Program-made: the position numbers and the translations under genes
Notes under the pieces: generated by a model
The model's input: the letters and a program-made list of their open reading frames with translations, nothing else
Databases searched by the model: none
What the model was told of the DNA's origin: nothing
Source of the DNA: Desulfosalsimonas propionicica
GTDB taxonomy: Bacteria > Desulfobacterota > Desulfobacteria > Desulfobacterales > Desulfosalsimonadaceae
NCBI RefSeq assembly: GCF_013761005.1
Contig: NZ_JACDUS010000005.1
Location: forward strand, 1-64,000
Length of the DNA: 64,000 bases
Direction of reading: 5' to 3'
Shown: one piece after another, positions 37,392 to 46,892 of the stretch
Layout of the letters: each line of letters starts with the position of its first letter
Numbering within the stretch: the first letter of the stretch is position 1

Positions 37392-38636
37392 TTATTGGGA
37401 CATGGGAATAAACTCGGTTGTCTGCCAGTCGGTCAGAATCTTTGAACCGCCGTCTGCCGTGCACTGCTGGAGAAAGATCTCCTGCTGGCCGATCCGGCAC
37501 AACGGATCATCCGGGTCATAAGGCCCATAGGTAATTCTTCCCATCAGTCCCTGAAAATTTTCCATCTTTTCCAGTTCCGCCACCAGCTTTTCCCGGGTAA
37601 GGTCCCGGCCGGCCCGGCGGATGGCTTCCACCAGGGGTTCGGCGAGCCCGATACCGGTGGTGAAGGTATATCCCCAGCGCTCGTCGTCGGCGGCAAATGC
37701 GTCATAGACCTCGGTTTTGTATTTGGCCATGAGTTCATGGTTGGGGTTGTTGATGTGTTCGATACCGCCCACATTGCCGGTGGGCTGCGCCATTCCGAAG
37801 CTGGCCGTGATCACGCCCTCGTAGAGCCCCTTGGTGATGGCGATCATGAGCGGAAAATCGCCGCATGTGGTGGTGCTCATCCACTGGGGTTCAAAGTTCA
37901 TGGCCTTGCCAGTGCCCAGAAGTCTGGCCACATGCCCTGGTGTGACAAAAACCAGGACCGCGTCGGCTTCAGCCTGGCGCAGCTTCATGGTGTGGGGACG
38001 CATGTCCGTGTCTGAAATCGACACGGGCACTTTGGCAGCAAGCTCCATGCTATGCTGCTCAAGCACGTGTTGGGCGCCTTCAAGTCCCTGTTTACCGTAA
38101 TCGTCTTCCTGGTAGACCACGGCAATTCTCTTTTTGTCCATTTCCGTGACGGCATATTCGGTCAGCAGCTGGGCATCGCCAAGGTAAAGGGGATAGACGT
38201 TAAACAGATGCTTTTGGGGCGGGGTCACCCAGTGTCTGGAGCCTGCAGAGGGCCCCACCCATGGAATCCCCCTTTCCATGAGATAGTCCTTGACCGCAAG
38301 GCCGCATGCAGTGCCCACCCCGCTGACCCAGGCAAACATGCCGGTCTGTTCCTGGAGCTGTTTTACGCCGGCAATGGTCTTGGCCGGGTTGTAGGCGTCG
38401 TCAAAATAGTGGTGGATCAGCTTTCTGCCGTGTATCCCGCCGTTTGCATTGATCCATTTGAAATACGCGTCCGTGCCCCGGGCTACGGCCCCCCAGGGAG
38501 CCGCCGGTCCGGTCTGGGGCGACCACTGGCCGATATGGATCTCGGTGTCTGTCACCCCGACTTCTGCGTGCCCGGTCGGAACAAAACCCAGCATCAGCAA
38601 TGCACCCATCATCACAGCCAAAAATGTGTTTTTCAT
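37392..38636 (-). CDS. LIV-type ABC transporter substrate-binding protein, system 1
   Basis: A 414-residue periplasmic-binding protein of the Leu/Ile/Val type I fold. The N-terminus is a signal peptide cleaved after about residue 24 (VPTGHAEV). Mature sequence begins with TDTEIHIGQWSPQTGPAA, the usual ligand-loop opening. The WVSGVGTACGLAV stretch near 105 and YQEDDYGKQGLEG near 180 fit the family. The ligand is unknown. Position in a cassette with an acyl-CoA ligase favours an organic or fatty acid or amino acid. It lies between livH and livG. Confidence 0.9.
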   Translation of the reverse strand: MKNTFLAVMMGALLMLGFVPTGHAEVGVTDTEIHIGQWSPQTGPAAPWGAVARGTDAYFKWINANGGIHGRKLIHHYFDDAYNPAKTIAGVKQLQEQTGMFAWVSGVGTACGLAVKDYLMERGIPWVGPSAGSRHWVTPPQKHLFNVYPLYLGDAQLLTEYAVTEMDKKRIAVVYQEDDYGKQGLEGAQHVLEQHSMELAAKVPVSISDTDMRPHTMKLRQAEADAVLVFVTPGHVARLLGTGKAMNFEPQWMSTTTCGDFPLMIAITKGLYEGVITASFGMAQPTGNVGGIEHINNPNHELMAKYKTEVYDAFAADDERWGYTFTTGIGLAEPLVEAIRRAGRDLTREKLVAELEKMENFQGLMGRITYGPYDPDDPLCRIGQQEIFLQQCTADGGSKILTDWQTTEFIPMSQ

Positions 38637-38669
38637 TTTTCCCCCTCCAATCCGGTTTGTTGTTGGCTT

Positions 38670-39545
38670 TTACACCTTTTTCACGTAATGCCGGGCAAAA
38701 AGGCCGCTCGGCTTTATGCACAGGACAATGACGATAACAACAAAGGCCACCACCGCCTTGTACTCCATGGAGACATATCCTCCGAACAGGTGCTCGGTTA
38801 TTCCCACGATATAAGCCCCGAACACGGCCCCGGGCAAAGATGTCATTCCGCCGATCACGGCTGCGGCAAATCCTTTTAGCAAGGGATCCCACATCATGTA
38901 AGGCTCCATGAAAACCGGGGCCAGAAGCAGCCCGGCCACGGTGCCCACAGTGGCTGAAATGCCCCAGGTGATCATTTTTACGCGGTTGGTACGGATTCCC
39001 ATGAGCCGGGCGGCGGTTTCATTCTGCTGGGTGGCTTTCATGGCCACGCCAAGTTTGGAAAACCGGAAGAACAAAAACAGGGCCACCATGATCACAAGGG
39101 CCGCCACCAGGGTGAGCAGATCCAGGGTGCTGATATAGACATTGCCGAACATGATACTGGAATATGAAGAGATGGGAAAGGGCATGACCCGTTGGTCTGC
39201 GCCGAACTTCCAGGACACAAAGCCCAGCAGCACCATTTCCAGGCCGATGGTGATGATAATCAGGCCAAGTATATTCGGATTTTTGGCCCTTCGGACAACT
39301 GCAAACTCCAAAAAGCACCCCAGAAACATGGCAAACGCCAGTGCCCCGAAAAACGCCGTAAACACGGACTGGCCATAGGAATAAATCAGCATGTAGGCGA
39401 TAAATACCGGAAGCAGGGCCATTTCCCCCTGGACGAAATTGGGCACCTCAGAGGCCTTGTAAATCAATACCATGCCCAGGGCCATCAGGGCATAAGAGCT
39501 TCCTACGGCGATTCCGCTGACTGTCATTTGAATAAAATCGATCAT
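38670..39545 (-). CDS. livH: LIV-type ABC transporter permease (LivH), system 1
   Basis: A 291-residue inner-membrane permease with about eight hydrophobic helices. It shows the LivH N-terminus (GIAVGSSYALMALGMVLIYKA) and the cytoplasmic EAA-like loop around AAVIGGMTSLPGAVFGA near 235. Length is typical. It follows livM by 13 bases and precedes the binding protein by 33 on the minus strand. It would form the membrane pore with LivM. Confidence 0.93.
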   Translation of the reverse strand: MIDFIQMTVSGIAVGSSYALMALGMVLIYKASEVPNFVQGEMALLPVFIAYMLIYSYGQSVFTAFFGALAFAMFLGCFLEFAVVRRAKNPNILGLIIITIGLEMVLLGFVSWKFGADQRVMPFPISSYSSIMFGNVYISTLDLLTLVAALVIMVALFLFFRFSKLGVAMKATQQNETAARLMGIRTNRVKMITWGISATVGTVAGLLLAPVFMEPYMMWDPLLKGFAAAVIGGMTSLPGAVFGAYIVGITEHLFGGYVSMEYKAVVAFVVIVIVLCIKPSGLFARHYVKKV

Positions 39546-39558
39546 CCGGAATATCCTT

Positions 39559-40608
39559 TCAAAAAGGCCATGGTTTCCAGTATTTTTTCATGCGTATCCA
39601 GAGTCCGTAGAGTCCCAGGGGCTCAAAGAGCATGATGGCAATGAGAATGGAGCCAAAAATAACAAACTGGATGTTGGAAACCCCGGTCAGGGAAAAATAG
39701 CTGGCCGAAAGATCCCGAAGCCAGTCTCCGATATAGGGGATTGAAAGAATGTTTCGCAGCTGCAGATCCAGAAATGAGAGCACAATGGCCCCGGCAATGG
39801 GGCCCATGACCGATCCCAACCCCCCGGCCACGGCCATGGTGAGAAAAAACACGGACAGAAACAGGTTAAACAGCTCCGGCTCGATAAATCTCAGCACAAA
39901 GGCGTAGAGTCCGCCGGCCACGCCTGCATAAAATGCGCTTAAGGCAAAGGCCATGGTTTTGTATAAAACCAAATTGACCCCCATGGTCTCGGCTGCGATA
40001 TGGGCATCCCGGATGGCGATAAAGGCCCTTCCAACCTTTGTTTTGGTGATGTTTCGGGCAAGAAGAACAAGAAGAACCGTAATTGTCACCGCCAGGTAAT
40101 AGAACTGCCGGTCAGATGTCAGGTGATGGCCCATGATGACCAGATCCGGGGCATGCAGCCCCTGCCGGCCGCCCAGCATTTCGATCCGGCCGATGACCGT
40201 GGTAATGGTCAGGCCAAATCCCAGGGTGGCAATGGCCAGGTAGGGCCCTTCCAGCCGCAGGGCCGGAAGCCCCAGCAGAAAGCCGAACACGGCGGCAATC
40301 AGACCTGCGCAGACAAGGGCCGCCAGGAAGGGAAAATGGGCAACGGTCATCAAGGTGATGGTGGCGTAAGCACCGATGGCGTAAAAACCGGCATGACCCA
40401 GAGAGATCTGGCCGGTATAGCCCACCAGCAGGTTTAAGCCCACCACAACAATGATATTGATGGCAATGTAGTTTGCCATGTACACGTAATAGTTTGTAAA
40501 GACAAACGGGTAGAAAAAAAGAAAGACCATGAGCGCCACAAACCAAAATACGGTCACACCCGAGGAAAACAGCCGGACGTCCTCGTAATAGCTGCGTTTC
40601 ATATCCAT
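39559..40608 (-). CDS. livM: LIV-type ABC transporter permease (LivM), system 1
   Basis: A 349-residue inner-membrane permease with about nine helices. The LivM marks include NLLVGYTGQISLGHAGFYAIGAYA near 58-80 (shown as motif only in part) and the EAA-like VAGGLGSVMGPIAGA near 265. The ATG at 40608 is favoured over an upstream frame extension because AAGGA precedes it. It is first in the leftward livM-livH-livK-livG-livF-fadD operon. Between 40609 and 40812 I see no gene. Confidence 0.93.
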   Translation of the reverse strand: MDMKRSYYEDVRLFSSGVTVFWFVALMVFLFFYPFVFTNYYVYMANYIAINIIVVVGLNLLVGYTGQISLGHAGFYAIGAYATITLMTVAHFPFLAALVCAGLIAAVFGFLLGLPALRLEGPYLAIATLGFGLTITTVIGRIEMLGGRQGLHAPDLVIMGHHLTSDRQFYYLAVTITVLLVLLARNITKTKVGRAFIAIRDAHIAAETMGVNLVLYKTMAFALSAFYAGVAGGLYAFVLRFIEPELFNLFLSVFFLTMAVAGGLGSVMGPIAGAIVLSFLDLQLRNILSIPYIGDWLRDLSASYFSLTGVSNIQFVIFGSILIAIMLFEPLGLYGLWIRMKKYWKPWPF

Positions 40609-40812
40609 GCGGACAATTCCTTTGCAGATTGTTGCCACATAAGTGCCGGCGGCCGCATACCGCCTCGGACACAGAACGGAATGGATTGCAGTTTGATATC
40701 ATAAACGCTGTTGAAAAACTTAAACAGTTTTTATGAAAATGTCCAGCGCTGTTGCGTCCGGACAGAAAAAAAACAATAGAAAGTGTTTTTTCAGCTCAAA
40801 GCGGTCAGCGGA

Positions 40813-41784
40813 TCAAAGGTGTGTTTTTTTGGCGATCCATGGACCGGCCAGAATCTGGGGCAGACTCCAGCGGGCAATCGGCGCCAGGCAAAAGGGTTGG
40901 CCGGCGGCAATGGACCGGGCGGCAATTTTTCCGCTTTCAACGGCCGGGCCGATGCCCTCGCCCATGTCGCAGGTGGCAAGGCCGGCCGCATCGCCGATGA
41001 GAAAAGCGTTTTTGTTGCGGATGTTTTTCGTCTCTCCCCGAAGATAATAGATGTGGCCCCTGGGAGAAAACCGCCGGCCGCAGACCAGGCCCTTGCGGGA
41101 AAGTTTTTCCACAAAATCCAGCCAATGGGCGTTGATGTTTTGCCCGCGTTTTTTCAGAGCACTGAGCTTGCCGCCGATGCCGATATTGAGATAGCCCTTT
41201 TGCTTAGGCACATACCAGGCATATCCCGGAAGGCCCTTGTCAAAAAACCACAGCCGGCACTGGCGGTCTTTGCAGTGCCAGGCAAACTCCTCTTCCGCGG
41301 TGGCAATGCATTGTTTTGGATTCCGGGGATGGATTCGGGCAAAAAGGGATTTGTAAACAGGACAGTGGGTGCCGCCTGCGCCCACAAGCCACGTGCAGCG
41401 GAATTTGTCGTCAATGATGTATTGGCCCCCACTCTGGCGGATGTTTTGAACCTGGTGCGTCAATACGGGGACGTCTGCGCGCTTGAGCAGAAAATCGTCA
41501 AATTCAAACCGGCGGATGGAGTACTGGCAGGTGGAAACCGGCACGGGAACCCCTTTGAAGTGAAAAACAATGCTGCGATAGGTCAGAATCCGGTGCGGGT
41601 AATCCTGCGGGGTCAGCTCCAGATCCGCCATGACCCGGGGCGTGATCCAGCCGGCACATAGCTTGGGCCGGGGAAACGGCTGCTTGTCAACAATCAGCAC
41701 GTCTATGCCGTGCTTTTTTAATTCCCAGGCGCAGGTGGCGCCGGCCGGACCGCCGCCCACGATAATGACTTCTGCCTGAATCAT
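40813..41784 (-). CDS. Geranylgeranyl-reductase-family FAD oxidoreductase
   Basis: A 323-residue flavoprotein. The N-terminal FAD-binding GGGPAGATCAWEL motif is at about 10-22 and KLCAGWITPR near 41-50 is the typical family CxG segment. The second FAD motif FLIGDAAGLATCDMGEGIGPA is near 265-285. This family hydrogenates isolated C=C bonds in isoprenoids and lipids. It lies seven bases downstream of a Cfa-like methyltransferase gene on the same strand, so a lipid acyl chain is a likely substrate. Its length is shorter than archaeal GGR (about 390-450). Confidence 0.83.
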   Translation of the reverse strand: MIQAEVIIVGGGPAGATCAWELKKHGIDVLIVDKQPFPRPKLCAGWITPRVMADLELTPQDYPHRILTYRSIVFHFKGVPVPVSTCQYSIRRFEFDDFLLKRADVPVLTHQVQNIRQSGGQYIIDDKFRCTWLVGAGGTHCPVYKSLFARIHPRNPKQCIATAEEEFAWHCKDRQCRLWFFDKGLPGYAWYVPKQKGYLNIGIGGKLSALKKRGQNINAHWLDFVEKLSRKGLVCGRRFSPRGHIYYLRGETKNIRNKNAFLIGDAAGLATCDMGEGIGPAVESGKIAARSIAAGQPFCLAPIARWSLPQILAGPWIAKKTHL

Positions 41785-41791
41785 GGCTTTT

Positions 41792-42916
41792 CTAAGTCAG
41801 CCGGCAGTCGGGCTGGGCCCGGCCGGGCTTGGTCATGACAATCTGCCACAGCTGAATGGATCTGGAGCGGAAAGCCGCGGCAGAGCTGAGCAGATAGAAT
41901 TTCCACATCCGGTAAAAGCGCTCGTCATAATCGCTTTTGTGTTTGGGCCATGATTTTTCAAAATTGTCATACCAGGCCATGAGGGTCTTGTCGTAATCCG
42001 GGCCGAAGTTGTGCCAGTCCTCCATAACGAAAATGCCTTCCATGGCCGCGCCCAGTTGTGCAATGGAAGGCAGCATGCTGTTGGGGAAAATATAGGTGGT
42101 GGTCCATGGATTGCCGATAGTGGTGCTGACATTGCCGCCGATGGTGTGAATCAGGGCAATACCGTCGTCTTTTAAACACCGGTCAGCCACTTCCATGTAG
42201 GTCCGGTGGTTTTTGTAGCCCACGTGCTCCATGATCCCGATGGATACCACCCGGTCATATGTGCCTGTTGCGTTTCTGTAGTCGTCGAGATAAATATTGA
42301 CCGGAAGTCCTTCACACATTTGGTTGGCCAGGTCCACCTGCTGCTGGGAGACCGTGACACCGGTCACTTCGGCGTTGTATTTTTCCGCTGCATACTTTGC
42401 AAAGCATCCCCAGCCGCATCCCAGGTCCAAAACCTTCATTCCGGGTTCAAGTTCGATTTTCCGGCAGATCAGTTCCATCTTGGCTTCCTGGGCCGCATCC
42501 AGATCGCAGGCACCGCCGCCCCAGTATCCGCATGTATAGGCCATTCGCGAATCGAGCATGTCCCGGTACAGCTCGTTTCCCACGTCATAGTGCTGCTTGC
42601 CAACCGTGTAAGCCCGCTCGTCTTTCTGCAGGTTCAGCAGCCTGGCTTTTAACAGGTGCAGGGCGGCTTTCCAGTTGTCCCTGAAATACTGCTGCACATT
42701 TTCCCGGAACACCTGGTCGAAAAGCTGGTCCAGGGCCGGGCTGTCCCACCATTCGTCCATGTAGGATTCACCCACACCCAGTTCCCCGTCGCGTATCACC
42801 CGATCGAAAAATTCTTCATTGTGCACTTGGATATCCCAGGGATTGTCTCCCCCGATGGTGATACCGGCGTGATTTAACGCGTCTTCAACGATTTGTCTGG
42901 ATTTGTTGATCTTCAT
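41792..42916 (-). CDS. cfa: Cyclopropane-fatty-acid synthase-like methyltransferase
   Basis: A 374-residue SAM-dependent enzyme that adds a one-carbon unit to the double bond of a membrane acyl chain. The SAM site is LDLGCGWGCFAKY at 163-175. The bicarbonate-binding residues of E. coli Cfa are conserved as C129 (YTCGYW), E230 (MEHVGYKN), H257 and I259 (IHTIGG). The length is close to Cfa (382). A putative promoter lies 125 bases upstream. Coupling to the downstream flavoprotein suggests a methyl-branched rather than cyclopropane product. Confidence 0.92.
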   Translation of the reverse strand: MKINKSRQIVEDALNHAGITIGGDNPWDIQVHNEEFFDRVIRDGELGVGESYMDEWWDSPALDQLFDQVFRENVQQYFRDNWKAALHLLKARLLNLQKDERAYTVGKQHYDVGNELYRDMLDSRMAYTCGYWGGGACDLDAAQEAKMELICRKIELEPGMKVLDLGCGWGCFAKYAAEKYNAEVTGVTVSQQQVDLANQMCEGLPVNIYLDDYRNATGTYDRVVSIGIMEHVGYKNHRTYMEVADRCLKDDGIALIHTIGGNVSTTIGNPWTTTYIFPNSMLPSIAQLGAAMEGIFVMEDWHNFGPDYDKTLMAWYDNFEKSWPKHKSDYDERFYRMWKFYLLSSAAAFRSRSIQLWQIVMTKPGRAQPDCRLT

Positions 42917-43040
42917 ATTGCCTGCCCATGGTTTGCTTAAAGTGGTTGAACGGATCTGGCCGATTTGCCTGAGCTAAAAAAATGACTTCAGCCGGATGTG
43001 TTAGCCGGAAGCGCTTGAAACCTATTTTAATAAAAGCATT

Positions 43041-43069
43041 ATGCTAAAAAAAAGCAAATTTTAGGTCAA
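43041..43069 (-). promoter_or_regulatory. Putative sigma-70 promoter for the cfa operon
   Basis: On the minus strand TTGACC (43064-43069) and TAGCAT (43041-43046) are separated by 17 bases. The -10 overlaps a small palindrome agcattatgct. It would give a leader of about 115 bases. Confidence 0.5.
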
Positions 43070-43124
43070 GCACTATTTGTTCCACTGTTTCCGGGAAATC
43101 CGGCCAAACCGGCCTGGAGCCCGG

Positions 43125-44312
43125 TTAATTTTTGATAAAAACCGGCAGCACGGAACCAAGACAGATTAAGATGCCCACAAGGACAATGCCTGTGGCAAAT
43201 GATCCGGCATCCCCGGTAATACCGATGATGGCCGGGGCAATGCCGCCGCCGTAGACAAAAGCCAGGGGGATGGCAAGCGAGATAGCCACGTTGCGGTGTT
43301 TGGCAGGGGCAATGGCAGACAGCAGGGCAAAGCCTGCAGGAAAATATCCAGTGGAAAGTCCGGCTTGGGCGATAATCAGTCCGGTGGCCAGTCCCGGATC
43401 TCTGCAAATCCCGATGCCGATAGTGGCCATGCCTGTAAGTCCCAGCATCAGGGTTATGGTCCGCCTGGGGCCGAAGCGGTCTGTGGCCCAGCCTGCAGCC
43501 AGGGCCATTGCCACCCCGGGCAGCCGGGACAAAGCGACCAGTGAGTTGGCAAAACTTTGAGAAACCTCAAGTTCCTTTACCAGGTAAAGCGGCAGCATGG
43601 TATAAAGTCCCATGGTGCTGCTCACCGCCGCTGCAAACAACAGCACCATGAACCAGAATGCCCGGGTGGCTGCCAGATCCCGGATGGCTTCGGCTCCAGG
43701 GGGTTTTCCCGGAAAATCCCCGCCTTTTCCCCAAATGGCAAAGCCTGCACCCAGCAGCAGGCAGGCCGCACCCACTGCCGCCGGCATGCTGCGCCAGGTG
43801 AAATAGAGAAGGAAAAACTGAGCGATTACCGGGGCGGTCACAAAAGCCAGGTTGGGAGCCATTTCGTGGATTGATACCGCTTTTCCCCAGTTTCGGGCAT
43901 CCACCATGCTTGTCAGCGAGGAGATTCCTGAGGGCAGATAGGTACCGGCTGCCATGCCCAAAAGAAATATGGCAGCCTGCAGCTGCCAGTATTGATAAGA
44001 AGCAGCGGCCAGAATCAGGCTGACCCCGGCCCCGCAGGCTGCGGCCACAATGGTGAAACGGTGATAAATCCGTGCGGAAATAAATCCAGAGCCGGCCAGG
44101 GCAATGAAATAGCCAATGGACATGATCAAAAACATGGAACCGGCCTGGGCATGGCTTAAGTGCATTTCCGTTTCAATGCTGGGCATCAGGGGCGAAAACA
44201 TCACCCGGGCCAGAAATGTCATAAAGAAAATCAGGGTGATAAACAATATGGGCACAAGGGGATCCGGCCGAAAAAAGGGCGGCGGAATGGTTTTGTTTGT
44301 GTTTGACGTCTG
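43125..44312 (-). CDS. Major facilitator superfamily transporter
   Basis: A 395-residue membrane protein with twelve predicted helices. The conserved loop between helices 2 and 3 (SGFISARIYHR) and the loop 8-9 motif (GWATDRFGPRRTI) fit the MFS. The N-terminal region resembles oxalate/formate or nitrate-like antiporter groups but not specifically enough for a substrate. The ATG at 44312 is chosen as the more usual N-terminus; an alternative ATG lies at 44351. It stands alone, divergent from the phosphatase gene. Confidence 0.87.
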   Translation of the reverse strand, partial: QTSNTNKTIPPPFFRPDPLVPILFITLIFFMTFLARVMFSPLMPSIETEMHLSHAQAGSMFLIMSIGYFIALAGSGFISARIYHRFTIVAAACGAGVSLILAAASYQYWQLQAAIFLLGMAAGTYLPSGISSLTSMVDARNWGKAVSIHEMAPNLAFVTAPVIAQFFLLYFTWRSMPAAVGAACLLLGAGFAIWGKGGDFPGKPPGAEAIRDLAATRAFWFMVLLFAAAVSSTMGLYTMLPLYLVKELEVSQSFANSLVALSRLPGVAMALAAGWATDRFGPRRTITLMLGLTGMATIGIGICRDPGLATGLIIAQAGLSTGYFPAGFALLSAIAPAKHRNVAISLAIPLAFVYGGGIAPAIIGITGDAGSFATGIVLVGILICLGSVLPVFIKN

Positions 44313-44498
44313 CATGGCACATCTATAACAAAACCCGGCGGATAAATCCATGCCACCGTTGCCGGCGGCATTGTTGTTTTGTCCTTGTCTGCCGGGCTAT
44401 TGCAGGCTATGGTCATAAAACCGGTTCATACAAACAATGCGGCACAAACCGGCTGTTTTTTTGCCGGCCGGGCGGATTGGAAAACAGGCGGGGCGGAT

Positions 44499-45506
44499 AT
44501 GAACAAACAGGGCAAGATTCTGCTGGATGCCGCGGTACAGCGGTTGGATGCCAATAGCGTTCGCATATGTTGGCAAGCTATTGAAAATGCAGATATATCT
44601 GTTTATGCGGGCACGCACCCGGAAGCCATTGACAGGTTTGAATCGGTTGCCCGCTCCAAAGACGGCTGCGCGCAGGTAAGTGGCCTGGACCCGGATCTGC
44701 GGTACTATTTCGAGCTATATGCGGGAAGCCATCGCATGATCACCGCAGCCAGGCGGGTCCATTTGGAGGGAGCGGTCAATTTCAGGGACATGGGAGGCTA
44801 TGAAACAACCGATGGCCGCCGGGTGAAATGGGGCAGGGTCTTTCGGGCGGACGGCCTGTCAAGGCTGACCGACCGGGATCTGGTGCTTTTGGACCGGATG
44901 GGCATACAGCGGGTCTATGACTTTCGCACCACAACGGAAATGGCCGGTTCCCCGGACCGGCTGCCGGATCACGGGGCAATGGCGCATATCCATTTGCCGG
45001 TCACCCACGGCAATTTTGATTTTGCAGAAGCGATCCGGCTTTTGCAAAACGGAGAAGATAGCTGGCTGACACCGGATTTTATGATCAACGGCTATATCGG
45101 CAATCTTGAACAGTTTGCGCACTGCTGGGCGGCTGTGATACGAGACCTTGCGGAAAACAGACACGCGCCGGTGGTATTTCACTGCACCGGCGGAAAGGAC
45201 CGCACCGGAACCTGTGCGGCCCTGATTCTGCTGGCCCTGGGCGTGGCCGAGGAAACTGTGATTGACGATCACCAGTTGTCCAATATTTATATTGCAGAAC
45301 TGCTTCCCCGGCTCTACCGGAGAATGGAGCGGGCCGGAATTGATCCGGACAGGCTGTTTCCATACCTGACTGCGCCCCGGCAATGCATTGAGGGCGTGAT
45401 TGATTACCTGACAGATACATACGGCACGGCAGTGGATTACCTGGTGGGAAAGGCCGGGCTGCGGCCGGCGGTCATTGATGCGATGCGCAGGAACATGCTG
45501 GAGTAA
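44499..45506 (+). CDS. Tyrosine/serine phosphatase with N-terminal Fn3-like domain
   Basis: A 335-residue protein. The first ~90 residues (SVRICWQAIE ... GLDPDLRYYFELYAG) look like a fibronectin-III-like domain. A Y_phosphatase3-type domain follows, with NFRDMGGYET near 100 and the P-loop VVFHCTGGKDRTG near 225 providing the CX5R active site. The predicted role is dephosphorylation of proteins or phosphoinositide-like molecules, typical of MptpB relatives. No signal peptide is clear. The ATG at 44499 has a GGCGG-like site. It is divergent from the MFS gene. Confidence 0.82.
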   Translation: MNKQGKILLDAAVQRLDANSVRICWQAIENADISVYAGTHPEAIDRFESVARSKDGCAQVSGLDPDLRYYFELYAGSHRMITAARRVHLEGAVNFRDMGGYETTDGRRVKWGRVFRADGLSRLTDRDLVLLDRMGIQRVYDFRTTTEMAGSPDRLPDHGAMAHIHLPVTHGNFDFAEAIRLLQNGEDSWLTPDFMINGYIGNLEQFAHCWAAVIRDLAENRHAPVVFHCTGGKDRTGTCAALILLALGVAEETVIDDHQLSNIYIAELLPRLYRRMERAGIDPDRLFPYLTAPRQCIEGVIDYLTDTYGTAVDYLVGKAGLRPAVIDAMRRNMLE

Positions 45507-45520
45507 ATCGCCGCCCGGTG

Positions 45521-46087
45521 CTATTGTGCCCGCTGGACTGAGACATCATCGATCCACACGGTTCCGCTTGTCAGCACAAAATCCAGGTGAATGCGGCTGC
45601 TGTTTTCCGGTGCCGTGGCTTTTTGGGAAATTTGCACCCAGCCCGAAGTACCCTGCAGCTTGTTGATCAGATCTACAACCTTGCCGGGCCGGATGCGCTG
45701 CGGGCGGAAATTTAGCCGGAACGCCGGGGCCTCGTGGAAACGGTTGTAGTCCAGGTTTTGGGTCCTGATCCAGCAGGAGGCCTCATAGTCCGCTCCCGGG
45801 GTTATGGGTGCGGCACCGGCTTCTTCCAGGTACACGATGACCCGGCCGCCCGGGGGAGTGATGGCAACTTTTAAGGATTGCTGGCCGTTGCGTCTCTCCC
45901 GTGAATCCAGGCTGATTTCAGCTGTTGTGTTCCGGTTGACGGTGGTCTTCCAGCCCTTGGGCTGCCCATTTTCGACCGGACCTTCAAAGCCCCCGTTGTA
46001 AAGCATGTTCGCCCCGGCAGCGCTGCCGGCCGAGGAGATCAGGACAATCGCCATCCATGCCAGCGCAGTGGTAAGTTGTTTTTTCAT
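45521..46087 (-). CDS. Exported carbohydrate-binding-like protein
   Basis: A 188-residue protein with a signal peptide (hydrophobic core LAWMAIVLISSA, cleavage near residue 26). The mature part is a beta-rich jelly-roll resembling CBM4/9-type modules (NMLYNGGFE, WKTTVNRNTTAE, DYEASCWIRTQNLD, VWIDDVSVQ). It would act at the cell surface or periplasm, perhaps in sugar or polysaccharide binding. No catalytic domain is attached. The ATG at 46087 has GAGG upstream. It is convergent with the phosphatase gene. Confidence 0.7.
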   Translation of the reverse strand: MKKQLTTALAWMAIVLISSAGSAAGANMLYNGGFEGPVENGQPKGWKTTVNRNTTAEISLDSRERRNGQQSLKVAITPPGGRVIVYLEEAGAAPITPGADYEASCWIRTQNLDYNRFHEAPAFRLNFRPQRIRPGKVVDLINKLQGTSGWVQISQKATAPENSSRIHLDFVLTSGTVWIDDVSVQRAQ

Positions 46088-46240
46088 GACCAACCTCTTT
46101 TGGTGAATTGTTGCAGGTATTGACAAGTATTGTAATGGTGTTTTGAAACTGAATCGATTTTATAATAACTCACTGTTTGTTTTCAATGCAAGAAAAAACC
46201 GTATACGCACAAGCACGTCCCAGGGGGCTTTTTGGGTACT

Positions 46241-46277
46241 CAAACCGAGTGTTTCAAAATTGGAAAAACTCGGTTTG
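46241..46277. repeat. Perfect 10 bp inverted repeat
   Basis: caaaccgagt (46241-46250) and actcggtttg (46268-46277) pair perfectly around an AT-rich loop between the exported-protein and lipoprotein genes. It may be a repeat fragment or a regulatory hairpin. I see no gene in 46088-46396. Confidence 0.5.
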
Positions 46278-46396
46278 GGCGATATATAAAAAGGACTTGA
46301 TGATTTGAAAGAATTTTGTTTTAGTATGTTATCCATGGGAAAAAGCTGTTCTGGTGAGTCGGGAAAAATTTTTATGAAGCTGACAGGGAGGAAAAG

Positions 46397-46846
46397 ATGC
46401 GGACAAGGTTGCAATATGTTGGGTTAATTGTTTTGTCGATCCTGGTGGGAGGATTGTGCTTGCTCGGATGCGCCGGGGAGGAAAAACAGGCCAGTCTTGA
46501 GATTGTGGATTCTGAATTTTCAATCCGAAAAGACAGTGACCTTTCCTATGTGATTGATGCCAGCGGCACCATTGCCAACACCGGTGATGTGGATGTCAAA
46601 AACGTGAAAGTCACCGGCAGGTGCGAATCCTGCGGCGATCAGATCATCAACGCCACCTGGTTTGTCAGTGACGTGGACAAAATGCCCAATCAAATGGACG
46701 TGATCAATTATCTGGCCGCTGGTGCACAGGAAGAATTTGAATTTGAGGAAGTGGCCTTTTACTCCGCCCAGACCGGCTCTGAGGTCCCCGAAGGTCTTCC
46801 CGACGGGTTGAAAGTGGTGATTACATCCCATGAAATCGTGGAATAA
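46397..46846 (+). CDS. Hypothetical lipoprotein
   Basis: A 149-residue protein with a lipoprotein signal peptide. The hydrophobic stretch GLIVLSILVGGLCLLGC ends at the lipobox Cys (residue 25). The mature part (DVDVKNVKVTGRCESCGDQ) resembles a small immunoglobulin-like domain of the FxLYD/DUF3426 sort, with a CESC pair. It is probably anchored in the membrane. No function is known to me. AGGGAGG lies upstream of the ATG and a terminator follows the stop codon. Confidence 0.7.
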   Translation: MRTRLQYVGLIVLSILVGGLCLLGCAGEEKQASLEIVDSEFSIRKDSDLSYVIDASGTIANTGDVDVKNVKVTGRCESCGDQIINATWFVSDVDKMPNQMDVINYLAAGAQEEFEFEEVAFYSAQTGSEVPEGLPDGLKVVITSHEIVE

Positions 46847-46857
46847 ACCAATTTTTC

Positions 46858-46892
46858 GGGGGGCAGGGATATTTTTTGCCCCCTTGTTTTTA
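46858..46892 (+). terminator. Terminator between convergent genes
   Basis: gggggca (46859-46865) pairs with tgccccc (46877-46883) and is followed by a T-rich tail. It closes the lipoprotein gene and overlaps the stop of the convergent PaaK-like gene. Confidence 0.8.
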
